From contig NZ_BPQU01000012.1 in NCBI RefSeq assembly GCF_022179445.1, forward strand, positions 62,001 through 126,000: a stretch of DNA of 64,000 bases, given 5' to 3'. The position numbers and the translations under genes were made by a program. Source of the DNA: Methylobacterium mesophilicum. GTDB lineage: Bacteria > Pseudomonadota > Alphaproteobacteria > Rhizobiales > Beijerinckiaceae. Of the stretch, positions 35,629 through 45,166 are shown piece by piece; position 1 is the first letter of the stretch, and each line of letters starts with the position of its first letter. Under the pieces are notes generated by a model that was not told where the DNA came from, did no database searches, and was given only the letters and a program-made list of their open reading frames with translations.

Positions 35629-35953
35629 TCAAATATGACCGATAATAAGGATTTCCTCGTCAGATGTGAATGGCATCTTCGAATGGCGCCGTTTGCCCAG
35701 AGCGCTTTCCTCCTGCCAGTCGATCAATTGACGCGGGGCATCGATGGAACCGAGCGGGCGGTGATCCATGTCAAGTTCGCCACCGACAAGACCGAGATTC
35801 TGCCGGACTCAAGCCTGAGATCGACGGGTATGCCGATCGGACTGATTCCGCCGCGCACAACCTGTTCATTCCCGATGGCCGGCAAAGAGTTACCGCCTCG
35901 CGTTGGTAGGATTCTGAGCGGAAGACTATCGCTCCGCCGGATACATCCCGCCG
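35629..35953. pseudogene. Possible remnant of an OmpA-like gene
   Basis: The 325 bases between hipA and argO contain a plus-strand stretch reading VIHVKFATDKTEILPDS, reminiscent of the first strand and helix of OmpA-like peptidoglycan-binding domains, then an apparent shift into another frame (EIDGYADR). No frame gives a full domain and there is no convincing start. It could be chance; if real it is a decayed gene fragment. Confidence 0.2.
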
Positions 35954-36562
35954 TTACCGTCCGCTCAGCAACAACTCGGCCGCGATCACCCACATCGTGA
36001 TCGCGATCACGCCTTCGAGCACGCGCCACGCGGCTGGCTTGGCGAACAGGGGCCGGAGGATCGCGGCGCCGTAGCCGAGCGAGAAGAAGAACGCGACCGA
36101 AGCACTCATGGCGCCGGCCGCGAAGGCGGGTTCCCGGCCGGGGAAGCGCGTCGAGATCGATCCGATCAGCAGCAGCGTGTCGAGATAGACGTGCGGGTTG
36201 AGCCAGGTCAGCGCGAGGCAGGTCGCGAGCGTCCGCCCGAGGCCGGCGGCGGATCCCGGGGCGGGCTGCAGCACCTCGGTGTCTGCGAAGGCCGACCGGA
36301 GGCTGCGCGCGCCGTACCAGATCAGGAAGGCCGCGCCGGCATACAGCATCGCCGGCCGCAGCCACGGGGCGAAGACCACGAGGCTCTTGAAGCTGGTCAC
36401 GCCCACCAGGATCAGGAGCGCGTCGGAGGCCGCGCATGTGGCGCAGACCAGCGCGACGTGCTCGCCGCGCAGGCCCTGCCGCAGCACGAAGGCGTTCTGG
36501 GCGCCGATGGCCAGGATCAGGCCGGCGCTGACGGAGAACCCGGTCAGGAAGACATCGAGCAC
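35954..36562 (-). CDS. LysE/ArgO family amino-acid exporter
   Basis: A 202-residue membrane protein with about six hydrophobic segments starting at GTG 36562. Hallmarks of LysE/ArgO are SAGLILAIGAQNAFVLRQGL near the N terminus, ASDALLILVG and LTWLNPHVYLDTLLLIGS. Members export basic amino acids such as arginine or lysine. The usual divergent LysG/ArgP regulator gene is not next to it. Annotation as exporter is firm; the substrate is inferred from family. Confidence 0.88.
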   Translation of the reverse strand: MLDVFLTGFSVSAGLILAIGAQNAFVLRQGLRGEHVALVCATCAASDALLILVGVTSFKSLVVFAPWLRPAMLYAGAAFLIWYGARSLRSAFADTEVLQPAPGSAAGLGRTLATCLALTWLNPHVYLDTLLLIGSISTRFPGREPAFAAGAMSASVAFFFSLGYGAAILRPLFAKPAAWRVLEGVIAITMWVIAAELLLSGR

Positions 36563-36655
36563 GCGGTGTCGCTCATCGAAGGTTGAAGGTTCGCGTGGTC
36601 ATGACCGGCCACTCCGTCGGAGCGGAGACGGCACGGCGCCTTCCGCACGGATTGC

Positions 36656-37351
36656 TCACGGCGGCGCGCAGAGCACCGGCTCCAGCGCCGCCATCGCCTG
36701 CCGGAACGCCGCCAGGTGCAGGCCGTCCCGGAGCGCTCCCGGCTTGGCGTAGCCTGTCTCGCCGTCGCGCAGCGGCGCGAACGGGTCCGCGAAGGTGCAT
36801 CCGAGGCGGGTGCAGAGCGCGCGCAGCCGGTGCGAATAATCAGGCACGGCCGCCGCATCGAGGAACCGGCCGCTCTCACGGCCGATCGGGGGCAAGGCGG
36901 TCACCACCACGCGCGGGCTGACGGCCTGGAGCCGCCTGACGATGGCGTCCACGGTCGCCTCGAACCGTGAGGCCGCCTCGGCGGAGCGCGGTGCGTTCTT
37001 GGCGAGGATGTCGTTGGTGCCGATCGTCAGGGCGGCGACCTTGGGCGCGTGGTGGAAGCGCAGCCCGGCGAGGTGGTCGAGAAAGGCGGCAGCGGTGGCG
37101 CCGCTGAAGCCGCCGTTGACGAAGTCCAGGCCGCAGGGCCGCTGGCTTCCGGGCTGCAGCTCCACCTGGGAATCGCCGCCCCAGAACACGTAATCGGGTG
37201 GCGCCTCGTCCAGGCTGACCTGGACGGCGATGCCGCGCATCACCGCGTAGGCCCGGGCATCCGCGGCGGGCTTGTGCAGGTACCAGCCGGCGAGTCCTCC
37301 CAGCGTCAGCAGGACTAGGGCCGCGAGGATCGCGAAAAGGCCCCGCCTCAC
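36656..37351 (-). CDS. Membrane-anchored SGNH/GDSL-family hydrolase
   Basis: A 231-residue protein. The GTG at 37351 is preferred because it overlaps the trmO stop (GTGA) and puts a signal anchor at once (LFAILAALVLLTLGGLAGWY). The mature part follows the SGNH layout: WGGDSQVELQPG (nucleophile Ser), NGGFSGATAA (Gly), LTIGTNDILAKN (Asn) and DGLHLAAFRQAM (Asp/His). Such enzymes are esterases or acyl-hydrolases of the envelope. Translational coupling to TrmO is odd because the two functions are unrelated. Confidence 0.75.
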   Translation of the reverse strand: MRRGLFAILAALVLLTLGGLAGWYLHKPAADARAYAVMRGIAVQVSLDEAPPDYVFWGGDSQVELQPGSQRPCGLDFVNGGFSGATAAAFLDHLAGLRFHHAPKVAALTIGTNDILAKNAPRSAEAASRFEATVDAIVRRLQAVSPRVVVTALPPIGRESGRFLDAAAVPDYSHRLRALCTRLGCTFADPFAPLRDGETGYAKPGALRDGLHLAAFRQAMAALEPVLCAPP

Positions 37352-37848
37352 GGCTCGGCGCCGGCGCGGTCGATCCGCGCCTCGGGCCGCGAATCGGTCG
37401 TGGCGTAGTAGGGCTTGATGTCGAGGAGCGGCGTTCCGTCCAGGCAATCGAGCCCGCGGACCCGCAGGGTGTCGCCCGCGCGGGCGATCAGCTCGACCAC
37501 CGAGAGGGCGATCGGGTTCGGCCGGGCGGGGGAGCGCAGCGCGAAGGTGCCGCGCGGCCCGTCGGCGTGGCGCGGCTGCTGCACCACGAGCCCCCGGGTC
37601 GCCTGGTCCATCCAGTAGAGCAGGATGAGGTGCGTGCAGCCGGTGATCGTGAGCAGGCCGGACGCGTAGGCCGGATCGACCTCGACGGTGCAGACGGCGT
37701 CAGTCTGCAGGCCGTTCTTCGGGCAGTCCCGGCGCGTCCGCCACGGCGTCCGGAGGCGGCCGATGAAATGGAGGCCGGCGTCGAATGCGGCGGGCAGGTC
37801 CGCCATCTCCTCGCCGGGACGGATCCCGAACTCGTCCGCGCCGCTCAA
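37348..37848 (-). CDS. trmO: tRNA (N6-threonylcarbamoyl-A37) methyltransferase TrmO/TsaA
   Basis: About 166 residues. TsaA/TrmO blocks are HFIGRLRTPWRTRRDCPKNG, GLLTITGCTHLILLYWMDQA, RGTFALRSPARPNPIALSVV and LRVRGLDCLDGTPLLDIKPY; the RSPxRPNPI motif is diagnostic. The enzyme methylates t6A37 of tRNA-Thr with SAM. Start choice: a TTG at 37848 has GGAGG five bases upstream; ATGs at 37869 and 37806 are alternatives. It is divergent from amn (117 bp). Confidence 0.85.
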   Translation of the reverse strand: MSGADEFGIRPGEEMADLPAAFDAGLHFIGRLRTPWRTRRDCPKNGLQTDAVCTVEVDPAYASGLLTITGCTHLILLYWMDQATRGLVVQQPRHADGPRGTFALRSPARPNPIALSVVELIARAGDTLRVRGLDCLDGTPLLDIKPYYATTDSRPEARIDRAGAEP

Positions 37849-37965
37849 GGAACCTCCGCGCCCTCGCATCCCGCGCCGGTTCTCGGCCAAGCGCCGTCCG
37901 GCCGCAAGCCCGGGTCGCGCGCGCACGCTCCGCGGTGTAGATCCGAGCTTGCGACGGGAGGGTTC

Positions 37966-39459
37966 ATGATCGAGCGGGAATTGCGGCCGATGCAGGCCGT
38001 GGCGGATGCGGACAGCGCGGTCGATCGCCTGGTCGAGCTCTATGACGGCGCCGCCGACGCCCTGCGGCAGGCGCTGGAGCGGTACCTTGCGGGCGGTCCT
38101 CCGCCGGACGCCACCGAGCGCCTCGCGTTCCGCTATCCCGAGTTGCGGATCAGCTATCGCCCCGCCGGCCCGCTGCCGCGGGTGCGCCGCGCCACCGCCA
38201 AGCTCCAGGCCGCCGGCACCTACGCCACCACGGTCACGCACCCGGCCTTCTTCCGCCACTACCTCACCCGGCAGTTGCAGCCGCTGATCGACGATTACGG
38301 CATCCAGATCGAGGTGGGCCTGAGCGCGCAGGAGATCCCCTATCCCTACGTGCTGGAGGCGGGGCTCGACGCGCGCGGGAGCACCGTCGACGGCGCCGAG
38401 CTGGCCACCTACTTCCCGGTCCCGCTGCTGTCGCTGGTGGGCGACGAGATCGCCGACGGGACGTTCGATCTGGTGGATGGCGAGCCGCTGCCTCTGGCCC
38501 TGTTCGACGCGGTGCGGGTGGATTACTCCCTGCGCCGCCTGGTCCACTACACGGGGTGCGACTGGCGCGAGGTCCAGCCCTGGATCCTGCTCACCAACTA
38601 CCACCGCTACGTCGATCAGTTCGTCCGGCACGGGCTGGAGCGCCTGGCTTCCGGCGCGGAGGGGTTCGAGCGGCTGGTGCTGCCCGGCGGCCTGTCGGTG
38701 AGCCGGGCGGAGGCCGCCACGGCCGATCCCGCCGCGGTGATCGCCGCCTCGCCGTGGCACCGCCACCAGATGCCGGCCTATCACCTCGTGGCGCGCGGCG
38801 CCGACGGCACCATGCAGGGCACGACGCTGGTCAATATCGGCGTCGGCCCCTCGAACGCGAAGACGATCACCGATCACCTCGCGGTCCTGCGCCCGGATTG
38901 CTGGCTGATGGTCGGCCATTGCGGCGGCCTGCGCCAGTCGCAGACCATCGGCGATTACGTGCTCGCCCACGCCTATCTCCGGCGGGACCGGATCCTCGAC
39001 GAACTGGTGCCGCCGGACGTGCCGGTGCCGGCGCTCGCCGAGGTGCAGGTCGCGCTCCAGAGCGCCGCCGCCTCGGTGACCGGCGAGCAGGCGGAGGCTC
39101 TGAAGCGCCGGCTGCGCACCGGCACGGTGGTGACCTATGACGACCGCAACTGGGAGCTGCGGTTCAGCCAGGAGCGCCGGCGGATCAACCAGTCGCGGGC
39201 GATCGCGGTGGACATGGAGAGCGGCACGGTGGCGGCGCAGGGCTTCCGCCTGCGCGTGCCGTACGGGGCGCTGCTCTGCGTCTCCGACAAGCCGCTCCAC
39301 GGCGAGATCAAGCTGCCCGGCGCGGCGAACGCGTTCTACGACCGGGCGGTGTCGGAGCATCTGCGCGTCGGGCTGGCGGCCCTCGACGCGCTGCGGGCCG
39401 ACCGGCACGGGCTGCATTCGCGCAAGCTGCGCAGCTTCGACGAGCCGCCCTTCCGATAA
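37966..39459 (+). CDS. amn: AMP nucleosidase
   Basis: A 497-residue enzyme that splits AMP to adenine and ribose 5-phosphate and so adjusts the adenylate pool. The N-terminal Amn domain covers residues 1-180 (SYRPAGPLPRVRRATAKLQ, TVTHPAFFRHYLTRQL). The C-terminal phosphorylase-like domain has NIGVGPSNAKTITDHLAVLR, GHCGGLRQSQ, AVDMESGTVAAQGFRLRVPY and CVSDKPLHGEIKLPG. The ATG at 37966 has GGGAGG just upstream. Length fits the family (about 480-500). Confidence 0.93.
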   Translation: MIERELRPMQAVADADSAVDRLVELYDGAADALRQALERYLAGGPPPDATERLAFRYPELRISYRPAGPLPRVRRATAKLQAAGTYATTVTHPAFFRHYLTRQLQPLIDDYGIQIEVGLSAQEIPYPYVLEAGLDARGSTVDGAELATYFPVPLLSLVGDEIADGTFDLVDGEPLPLALFDAVRVDYSLRRLVHYTGCDWREVQPWILLTNYHRYVDQFVRHGLERLASGAEGFERLVLPGGLSVSRAEAATADPAAVIAASPWHRHQMPAYHLVARGADGTMQGTTLVNIGVGPSNAKTITDHLAVLRPDCWLMVGHCGGLRQSQTIGDYVLAHAYLRRDRILDELVPPDVPVPALAEVQVALQSAAASVTGEQAEALKRRLRTGTVVTYDDRNWELRFSQERRRINQSRAIAVDMESGTVAAQGFRLRVPYGALLCVSDKPLHGEIKLPGAANAFYDRAVSEHLRVGLAALDALRADRHGLHSRKLRSFDEPPFR

Positions 39460-39616
39460 CCCGCCGGACCCTCGATACAGTCAAGCTTTCAATATTTTCG
39501 TACAATTTTCGCATGACAGCGACTGACTGACACGGCGTATTCAGTCGTCGCGCCGGGATACCTGCGATCGATCGGACGTTGGAAAGTCATACTCCTCGCA
39601 AGGATTGGACTTTCTC

Positions 39617-40180
39617 ATGAAGCGCTTTGCTCTCGCATCGACGGCCCTGCTGGCGGCCTTCGCCCTGGTCCCGGCCGGCGCGGATGCCCGCGGCTTCGGC
39701 GGCGGCGGCTTCCGGGGTGGCGGCTTCGGCGGCGGTTTTCACGGCGGCGGGTTCGGCGGCGGCGGCCTCCGGGGCGGTGCGCTGGGCGGCGGCGGCTTCC
39801 GCGGGGCAGGCTTGGGCGGCGGCGGCTTCCGCGGTGCGGGTATCGGTCATCCCGGCATCGGGGTCGGCCGCGGTGTCGGAGTCGGTGGCTTCCAGCGCGG
39901 CGGCTTCGCCAATGCCGGACGCGGCGGTCGGATCGGCCATCGCGGCGTCGTCGGCCGTGGCTTTGCCAACCGCGGCTATTATGGCCGGGGTTATGGAGGC
40001 GGCTACGGCCGCGGCCTGGGCTATGGCCTTGCCGGTGTCGGCCTCGGATTGGGGGTCGGCTACGGTCTCGGCGGTGTCGGATACGGCTTGGCCGGCGACG
40101 GCTACGGCGACAGCTGCACCGGCGCCTTCGGCTACGGTTACGATCCGGCCTATTGCGGCACCTACGGCTACGGCTACTGA
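39617..40180 (+). CDS. Glycine-rich secreted protein
   Basis: A 187-residue protein with signal peptide MKRFALASTALLAAFALVPA. The rest is almost entirely glycine-rich repeats with F, R and Y (GGGGFRGGGFGGG; later GYGYGLAGVG-type repeats), ending in a Tyr/Gly/Cys segment with three cysteines. Such proteins are often surface or periplasmic structural components; no enzymatic function is suggested. A TTG at 39605 is an alternative start. A strong terminator follows, so it is probably monocistronic. Confidence 0.75.
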   Translation: MKRFALASTALLAAFALVPAGADARGFGGGGFRGGGFGGGFHGGGFGGGGLRGGALGGGGFRGAGLGGGGFRGAGIGHPGIGVGRGVGVGGFQRGGFANAGRGGRIGHRGVVGRGFANRGYYGRGYGGGYGRGLGYGLAGVGLGLGVGYGLGGVGYGLAGDGYGDSCTGAFGYGYDPAYCGTYGYGY

Positions 40181-40213
40181 ACGCCGTCCGCAGGCCCCGT
40201 CGCTGTCATGAAG

Positions 40214-40242
40214 GCCCGGCCGGAAACGGTCGGGCTTTTTTT
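40214..40242 (+). terminator. Rho-independent terminator after glycine-rich gene
   Basis: Stem GCCCGGCC (40214-40221) / GGTCGGGC (40228-40235) with a six-base loop, one G-T pair, is followed by seven T residues (40236-40242). It lies 34 bases after the stop. Confidence 0.85.
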
Positions 40243-40369
40243 ACGCGCGAGGACGGTTTCTGGACCCGGCAGCCTTCGCGGTTCGCGAAGGCTGCGTCGC
40301 GGACTGCCGAATTGCGAACGGTTCCAGACCGGCCCATGCAGGCTCGTGCACGCAGCGCGGGAGGGGCGG

Positions 40370-41671
40370 ATGAGCGGAGGAGCGGTCGTTCCGGCGACAG
40401 CCGCCCTGCTGGTGCTGTGCATGGGCCTCTGGGCCACGGCGCTGCTGCCGGAGATCGTCACCGCGCTCGCCTTCTTCGGGCTGGCGATGCTGCTGCACCT
40501 CGGAAGCGCCGCGACCGTGTTCTCGGGCTTCTCGGCGTCGGCGTTCTGGCTGGTCCTGTCCGGCATGGTCGTGGGCCAGGGCATGACCCGCACGGGCCTC
40601 GGCGCCCGCATGGCCGGCGCGCTGGCCGGACGCCTGTCCGGCTCCTACGCGCACTTCATCGCCGGCCTGGTGACCCTCAGCTTCCTGATCGCCTTCGTGA
40701 TGCCGTCCAACCTAGGCCGGATCGCCCTGATGATCCCGGTGACGCTCGCGCTCTGCGACGGCTTCGGTCTGACGCCGGGCCGGCCAGGGCGGACCGGCGC
40801 GGTCCTGGCGGTCGGCGTCGCGACGCCGATCCTGTCGGCGGCGATCCTGCCCGCCAACGTTCCGAATCTCGTCATGGCCGGCTCCGCCGAGCAGGTGCTC
40901 GGCCTGCACCTCTCCTACCTGTCCTACTTCGTCCTGCACGCGCCTGTCCTGGCCGTGGTGAAGGGCGCCATGCTGGTGGCGCTGATCGTGCGCCTGTTCC
41001 CCGACCGGCTCAGCCCCGACGCGCGGGCCCTCCCGGCGCTGCCGCCGGTCTCTGGGGCGGAGCGGCGCCTGGCGTTGATCCTCGCCTGCACCCTGGCGCT
41101 CTGGATGACCGACAGCCTGCACGGCCTCGCCCCGGCCTGGGTGGGGCTCGCGGCCGCGGTGATCTGCCTGCTGCCGCGGGTCGGGGTGCTGCCGCCCGAG
41201 TCGTTCCAGCAGGTGAACCTGCGGACCTGCTTCTACATCGCGGCGCTGCTGGGCCTTGTCGCCCTGGTGAACGAGACCGGCCTCGGGGCACGGCTCGGCC
41301 ATGCGCTGCTGGCCGTGGCGCCGCTCACCCCGGACGCGCCGACACAGAACTTCGCGGTGCTGAGCGGCATCAGTACGGTCCTGACGCTGCTCGTCACCGC
41401 CAACGGGGCGCCGGCCCTCTACACGGCGCTGGCGGGGGAGATGTCCCAGGCCAGCGGCCTGTCGGCGCTCGCCGTCGTGTCGGTGCAGGTGATCGGCTAT
41501 TCGACGCTGTTCTTCCCCTACCAGGCGCCCCCGATCGTGTTCGCCAGCGAACTCGGCGGCGTGCGCCTGCGGGACGCCACGCGACTCACCCTGGCCTTCG
41601 GCCTGGCCTCGCTCGTGATCGCATCACCCCTCGATTACGCCTGGTGGCGCCTGCTGGGCCAACTCAAGTGA
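40370..41671 (+). CDS. SLC13/DASS-type anion:sodium symporter-like permease
   Basis: A 433-residue integral membrane protein with about 11-12 hydrophobic segments. The ATG at 40370 is preceded by GAGGGG. The pattern fits the DASS/ion-transporter superfamily: [24 protein letters not shown] segment ([19 protein letters not shown]), [20 protein letters not shown] and [20 protein letters not shown], the two last being the paired SNT-type cation-binding loops. Members take up di/tricarboxylates, sulfate or other anions. The substrate is not readable. Confidence 0.75.
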   Translation: MSGGAVVPATAALLVLCMGLWATALLPEIVTALAFFGLAMLLHLGSAATVFSGFSASAFWLVLSGMVVGQGMTRTGLGARMAGALAGRLSGSYAHFIAGLVTLSFLIAFVMPSNLGRIALMIPVTLALCDGFGLTPGRPGRTGAVLAVGVATPILSAAILPANVPNLVMAGSAEQVLGLHLSYLSYFVLHAPVLAVVKGAMLVALIVRLFPDRLSPDARALPALPPVSGAERRLALILACTLALWMTDSLHGLAPAWVGLAAAVICLLPRVGVLPPESFQQVNLRTCFYIAALLGLVALVNETGLGARLGHALLAVAPLTPDAPTQNFAVLSGISTVLTLLVTANGAPALYTALAGEMSQASGLSALAVVSVQVIGYSTLFFPYQAPPIVFASELGGVRLRDATRLTLAFGLASLVIASPLDYAWWRLLGQLK

Positions 41672-41803
41672 CAGATCCGCCGCGCTATCAACACGCCCCC
41701 CGCATTGCGCCGCAGCATGACACATTGCGGCTTGGGCCCGGAGGCACTAGCGCTACCACCAGATTAGAGACGGTCCAGTTCGCAGCTGCGAGGCTTCAAC
41801 CCA

Positions 41804-42205
41804 ATGGCACCCACCGCCCGCCCGACAGTGGCACAGCCGCTTTCACCGCATCTCCAGATCTATCGCTGGACCTGGACGATGGCGATGTCGGTGTTTCACC
41901 GTATTACCGGCACCGCGCTCTACGGCGGGACTGCGCTGGTCGCGATCTGGCTGGTGTCGCTTGCATCCGGGCCGGCCGCCTATTCCTACGTCGCGTGGTT
42001 CTTCGGCTCGTTGATCGGCCGGCTGGTCTTGTTCGCCTACACCTGGGTGCTGATGCACCACATGCTCGGCGGCCTGCGCCACCTGGTCTGGGACACCGGC
42101 GTCGGCTTCGACCGGGAGAAGCGCCTGAGCATGGCCCGCCTGACGCTGGTCGGGTCCATCGCGCTCACCATCGTCATCTGGGCGGTCGCCCTTCTGGTCC
42201 GTTGA
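41804..42205 (+). CDS. sdhC: Succinate dehydrogenase cytochrome b556 subunit
   Basis: A 133-residue membrane anchor with three hydrophobic helices. SPHLQIYRWTWTMAMSVFHR near residues 13-32 holds the quinone-site Ser/Arg, and FAYTWVLMHHMLGGLRHLVW holds the heme-ligand histidine. It belongs to complex II. It heads sdhC-sdhD-sdhA-(toxin-antitoxin)-sdhB; sdhD follows after 12 bp. Confidence 0.93.
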   Translation: MAPTARPTVAQPLSPHLQIYRWTWTMAMSVFHRITGTALYGGTALVAIWLVSLASGPAAYSYVAWFFGSLIGRLVLFAYTWVLMHHMLGGLRHLVWDTGVGFDREKRLSMARLTLVGSIALTIVIWAVALLVR

Positions 42206-42217
42206 GGGGAGGCCGGC

Positions 42218-42637
42218 ATGGCTAAGGAAGAGATCCGCCAGGACACCCGCGTCTCCATCCGCACCCCGCGCGCCCGCGTCCGCGGCCTCGGGATCGCCCA
42301 TCACGGCGCCGGCCACTGGTGGCAACAGCGGGTGACCGCGGCGGCGAACGCCGTCCTGATGCTGGCCTTCGTGGTGATCGTCGCCAGCATGGCCGGTAGG
42401 GGCTACGTCGAAGCGACGCAGCTGATCGCCAAACCCCTGGTCTCGATCATTCTCATCCTGGCGCTCCTGTCGGTGACGATCCACATGCGGATCGGCATGC
42501 AGGTGGTGATCGAGGACTACGTTCACGGACAGGGCACGAAGATCGCCGCCGTGTTCGCCAACAATATCTACGCGGTCCTGGTGGCCGTGGCCTGCCTCTA
42601 CGCGGTCCTGCGCATCGGCTTCGGACAGCCGGCCTGA
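42218..42637 (+). CDS. sdhD: Succinate dehydrogenase membrane anchor subunit
   Basis: A 139-residue protein with three transmembrane helices after a basic N terminus ([16 protein letters not shown]). The block [16 protein letters not shown] contains the heme b histidine and the quinone-site Asp-Tyr. With SdhC it anchors the catalytic subunits in the inner membrane. sdhA starts 32 bp later. Confidence 0.93.
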   Translation: MAKEEIRQDTRVSIRTPRARVRGLGIAHHGAGHWWQQRVTAAANAVLMLAFVVIVASMAGRGYVEATQLIAKPLVSIILILALLSVTIHMRIGMQVVIEDYVHGQGTKIAAVFANNIYAVLVAVACLYAVLRIGFGQPA

Positions 42638-42669
42638 ACCCCGCCATCACGCATTTCGAGGAGCCGATC

Positions 42670-44487
42670 ATGGCCGCCAACGGCACCAACGGCAGCGGGC
42701 CTGCCTACACCATCCACGATCACGCCTTCGACGTGGTGATCGTCGGGGCCGGCGGCGCGGGCCTGCGCGCCACCGTCGGCTGCTCGGAGGCCGGCCTGCG
42801 CACCGCCTGCATCACCAAGGTGTTCCCGACCCGCTCGCACACCGTGGCGGCGCAGGGCGGCATCTCGGCCTCGCTCGGCAACATGGGGCCGGACGATTGG
42901 CGCTGGCACATGTACGACACCGTGAAGGGGTCGGACTGGCTCGGCGACCAGGACGCGATCGAGTACCTCGTGCGCAACGCGCCGGCCGCCGTCTACGAGC
43001 TGGAGCATTGGGGCGTGCCCTTCTCTCGCACGGACGAAGGCAAGATCTACCAACGCCCGTTCGGCGGCATGACCACCGATTACGGCAAGGGCACCGCCCA
43101 GCGGACCTGCGCGGCGGCCGACCGCACCGGCCACGCCATGCTGCACACGCTCTACGGGCAGGCGGTGAAGAACCAGACCGACTTCTTCATCGAGTATTTC
43201 GCCCTCGACCTGATCATGGACGAGGACGGCCGCTGCCGGGGCGTCATCGCCCTCGACCAGGCCACCGGCGAGATCCACCGGTTCCGCGCCCAGACCACGA
43301 TCCTGGCCACCGGCGGCTACGGCCGCGCCTACTTCTCGGCGACCTCGGCCCATACCTGCACGGGCGACGGCAACGCCATGGTGCTGCGGGCCGGCCTGCC
43401 GCTCCAGGACATGGAGTTCGTGCAGTTCCACCCCACCGGCATCTACGGCGCCGGCTGCCTGATCACCGAGGGCTCGCGCGGCGAGGGCGGCTACCTGACC
43501 AATTCCGAGGGCGAGCGCTTCATGGAGCGCTACGCCCCCTCGGCCAAGGACCTCGCCTCGCGCGACGTCGTCTCGCGCTCCATGACCATGGAGATCCGCG
43601 ACGGCCGCGGCGTCGGCAAGAACAAGGACCACATCTACCTGCACCTCGACCACCTCGACCCGAAGATCCTGCACGAGCGCCTGCCTGGCATCTCCGAATC
43701 CGCCAAGATCTTCGCGGGCGTCGACGTGACCAAGGAACCGATCCCGGTCATCCCGACCGTGCACTACAACATGGGCGGCATCCCCACGAACTATCACGGC
43801 GAGGTGCTGACCCTGCGGGACGGCAACCCCGACACGGTGGTGCCGGGCCTCATGGCGATCGGCGAGGCGGCCTGCGTCTCGGTCCACGGCGCCAACCGCC
43901 TCGGCTCCAACTCGCTGATCGACCTCGTGGTGTTCGGCCGCGCCGCCGGCAAGCGTTGCGCGGAGATCGTCGAGCCGAACGGCCGGGCCCAGGAACTACC
44001 GAAGGGCGCCACCGACAAGGCGCTCGACCGCCTCGACCGCTTCCGCCACGCCAACGGCTCGACGCCGACCGCGGAGCTGCGCGCCGAGATGCAGAAGACT
44101 ATGCAGAACAACTGCGCGGTGTTCCGCACCGGCGAAGTGCTGGAAGAGGGCAAGGGCCTGATCCACAAGGTCTGGAGCGCCGCCTCCGACGTGAAGATCA
44201 CCGACCGGTCGCTGGTCTGGAACACCGACTTGCTCGAGACCCTGGAGTTCGACAACCTGATCGGCCAGGCGGTGGTGACCATGGAATCGGCCGCCAACCG
44301 CAAGGAATCTCGCGGCGCCCACGCCCGCGAGGACTTCCCGGACCGCGACGACAAGGAGTGGATGAAGCACACCCTCTCCTGGCTCGACGAGGGCCGCCAC
44401 CAGGTCAACATCGATTACCGGCCGGTGCACACCTATACGATGTCGAACGAGATCCAGTACATCGAGCCGAAGGCGCGGGTGTACTGA
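42670..44487 (+). CDS. sdhA: Succinate dehydrogenase flavoprotein subunit
   Basis: A 605-residue subunit that oxidises succinate to fumarate. It has the FAD dinucleotide fold [16 protein letters not shown], the covalent-flavin histidine in [18 protein letters not shown], substrate-site residues in [11 protein letters not shown] and [13 protein letters not shown], and [20 protein letters not shown]. Length matches the family. In this genome it is separated from sdhB by a two-gene toxin-antitoxin module and a hairpin. Confidence 0.97.
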   Translation: MAANGTNGSGPAYTIHDHAFDVVIVGAGGAGLRATVGCSEAGLRTACITKVFPTRSHTVAAQGGISASLGNMGPDDWRWHMYDTVKGSDWLGDQDAIEYLVRNAPAAVYELEHWGVPFSRTDEGKIYQRPFGGMTTDYGKGTAQRTCAAADRTGHAMLHTLYGQAVKNQTDFFIEYFALDLIMDEDGRCRGVIALDQATGEIHRFRAQTTILATGGYGRAYFSATSAHTCTGDGNAMVLRAGLPLQDMEFVQFHPTGIYGAGCLITEGSRGEGGYLTNSEGERFMERYAPSAKDLASRDVVSRSMTMEIRDGRGVGKNKDHIYLHLDHLDPKILHERLPGISESAKIFAGVDVTKEPIPVIPTVHYNMGGIPTNYHGEVLTLRDGNPDTVVPGLMAIGEAACVSVHGANRLGSNSLIDLVVFGRAAGKRCAEIVEPNGRAQELPKGATDKALDRLDRFRHANGSTPTAELRAEMQKTMQNNCAVFRTGEVLEEGKGLIHKVWSAASDVKITDRSLVWNTDLLETLEFDNLIGQAVVTMESAANRKESRGAHAREDFPDRDDKEWMKHTLSWLDEGRHQVNIDYRPVHTYTMSNEIQYIEPKARVY

Positions 44488-44496
44488 TAGAGCTAA

Positions 44497-44520
44497 GCCG
44501 GCAGGTCCTGGCCTGCCGGT
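44497..44520 (+). other. Intercistronic hairpin after sdhA
   Basis: GCCGGCAGG (44497-44505) pairs with CCTGCCGGT (44512-44520) around a six-base loop, with one terminal G-T pair. No T-run follows, so it is not a classic terminator. It lies between the sdhA stop and the toxin-antitoxin insertion and may limit 3' decay or reduce read-through. Confidence 0.5.
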
Positions 44521-44535
44521 CATCTGGAGGATGAC

Positions 44536-44784
44536 TTGATGACCCGGACCTTCAAGGGTCTCCCGCGTATCACGGTCAATCCCGCGGTGATGGGCGGCAA
44601 GCCCTGCATCCGGGGGATGCGTGTGACGGTGGGCATGATCCTCGGCAACCTCGGCGCTGGCGTCAGCATCGAGGAGTTGCTGCAGGGCTATCCCTATCTC
44701 GAACACGAGGATGTGCTGGAAGCCATGCGGTACGGCGCTTGGCTCGCGCAAGCGCGCGACGTCGAGCTCGAGCCTGCGGCATGA
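44536..44784 (+). CDS. DUF433 antitoxin-like protein
   Basis: An 82-residue protein of the DUF433/VapB45-like group. The block ITVNPAVMGGKPCIRGMRVT and EELLQGYPYLEHEDVLEAMRY are the family signature. Such proteins are small winged-helix-like antitoxins encoded before DUF5615 toxins. The downstream gene overlaps by four bases (ATGA). Insertion inside the sdh operon means the pair is probably driven by the sdh promoter, possibly with its own. Confidence 0.85.
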   Translation: MMTRTFKGLPRITVNPAVMGGKPCIRGMRVTVGMILGNLGAGVSIEELLQGYPYLEHEDVLEAMRYGAWLAQARDVELEPAA

Positions 44785-45155
44785 GGTTCGTGATCGACAT
44801 GAATCTTTCGACCGATTGGGTGGACTACCTCGGAAAGCTCGGACACGACGCCGTTCATTGGGCGAGCGTCGGACCGGAAGATTCCCCGGACGAGGACATC
44901 GTGGACTGGGCGCGATCGGAAGACCGCACAATCCTCACCAATGATCTCGACTTCGGAACCTTGCTGGTGAGCACGGGCGCCACGAAGCCGAGCGTCGTGC
45001 AACTCCGGACGGACATCACCCTGTCCGCCCATGTCGGCCCCCTCGTCGAGCAGGCGATCAATCGCATGGGCGACGGTCTCGCGTCCGGCGCGCTCGTCAC
45101 GGTCGAACCCGGCCGCCTCCGCTTTCGCTCGCTGATCATAGCCTCTCAGGATTAA
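44781..45155 (+). CDS. DUF5615 PIN-like toxin
   Basis: A 124-residue protein with PIN-domain layout: [17 protein letters not shown] with Asp6 at the first strand, [19 protein letters not shown] and [14 protein letters not shown] carrying further acidic residues. The ATG at 44781 is part of the ATGA overlap; upstream in-frame starts would lie inside the antitoxin. PIN toxins are RNases that cut tRNA, rRNA or mRNA. The acidic centre appears intact, so the toxin may be active. It ends 11 bp before sdhB. Confidence 0.85.
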   Translation: MRFVIDMNLSTDWVDYLGKLGHDAVHWASVGPEDSPDEDIVDWARSEDRTILTNDLDFGTLLVSTGATKPSVVQLRTDITLSAHVGPLVEQAINRMGDGLASGALVTVEPGRLRFRSLIIASQD

Positions 45156-45166
45156 GGCTCGCCGCA

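Noticed and set aside
37348..39417. A 689-codon open frame on the minus strand through amn
   Set aside because: Antisense to AMP nucleosidase with biased composition. Only its 3' part is the TrmO gene.
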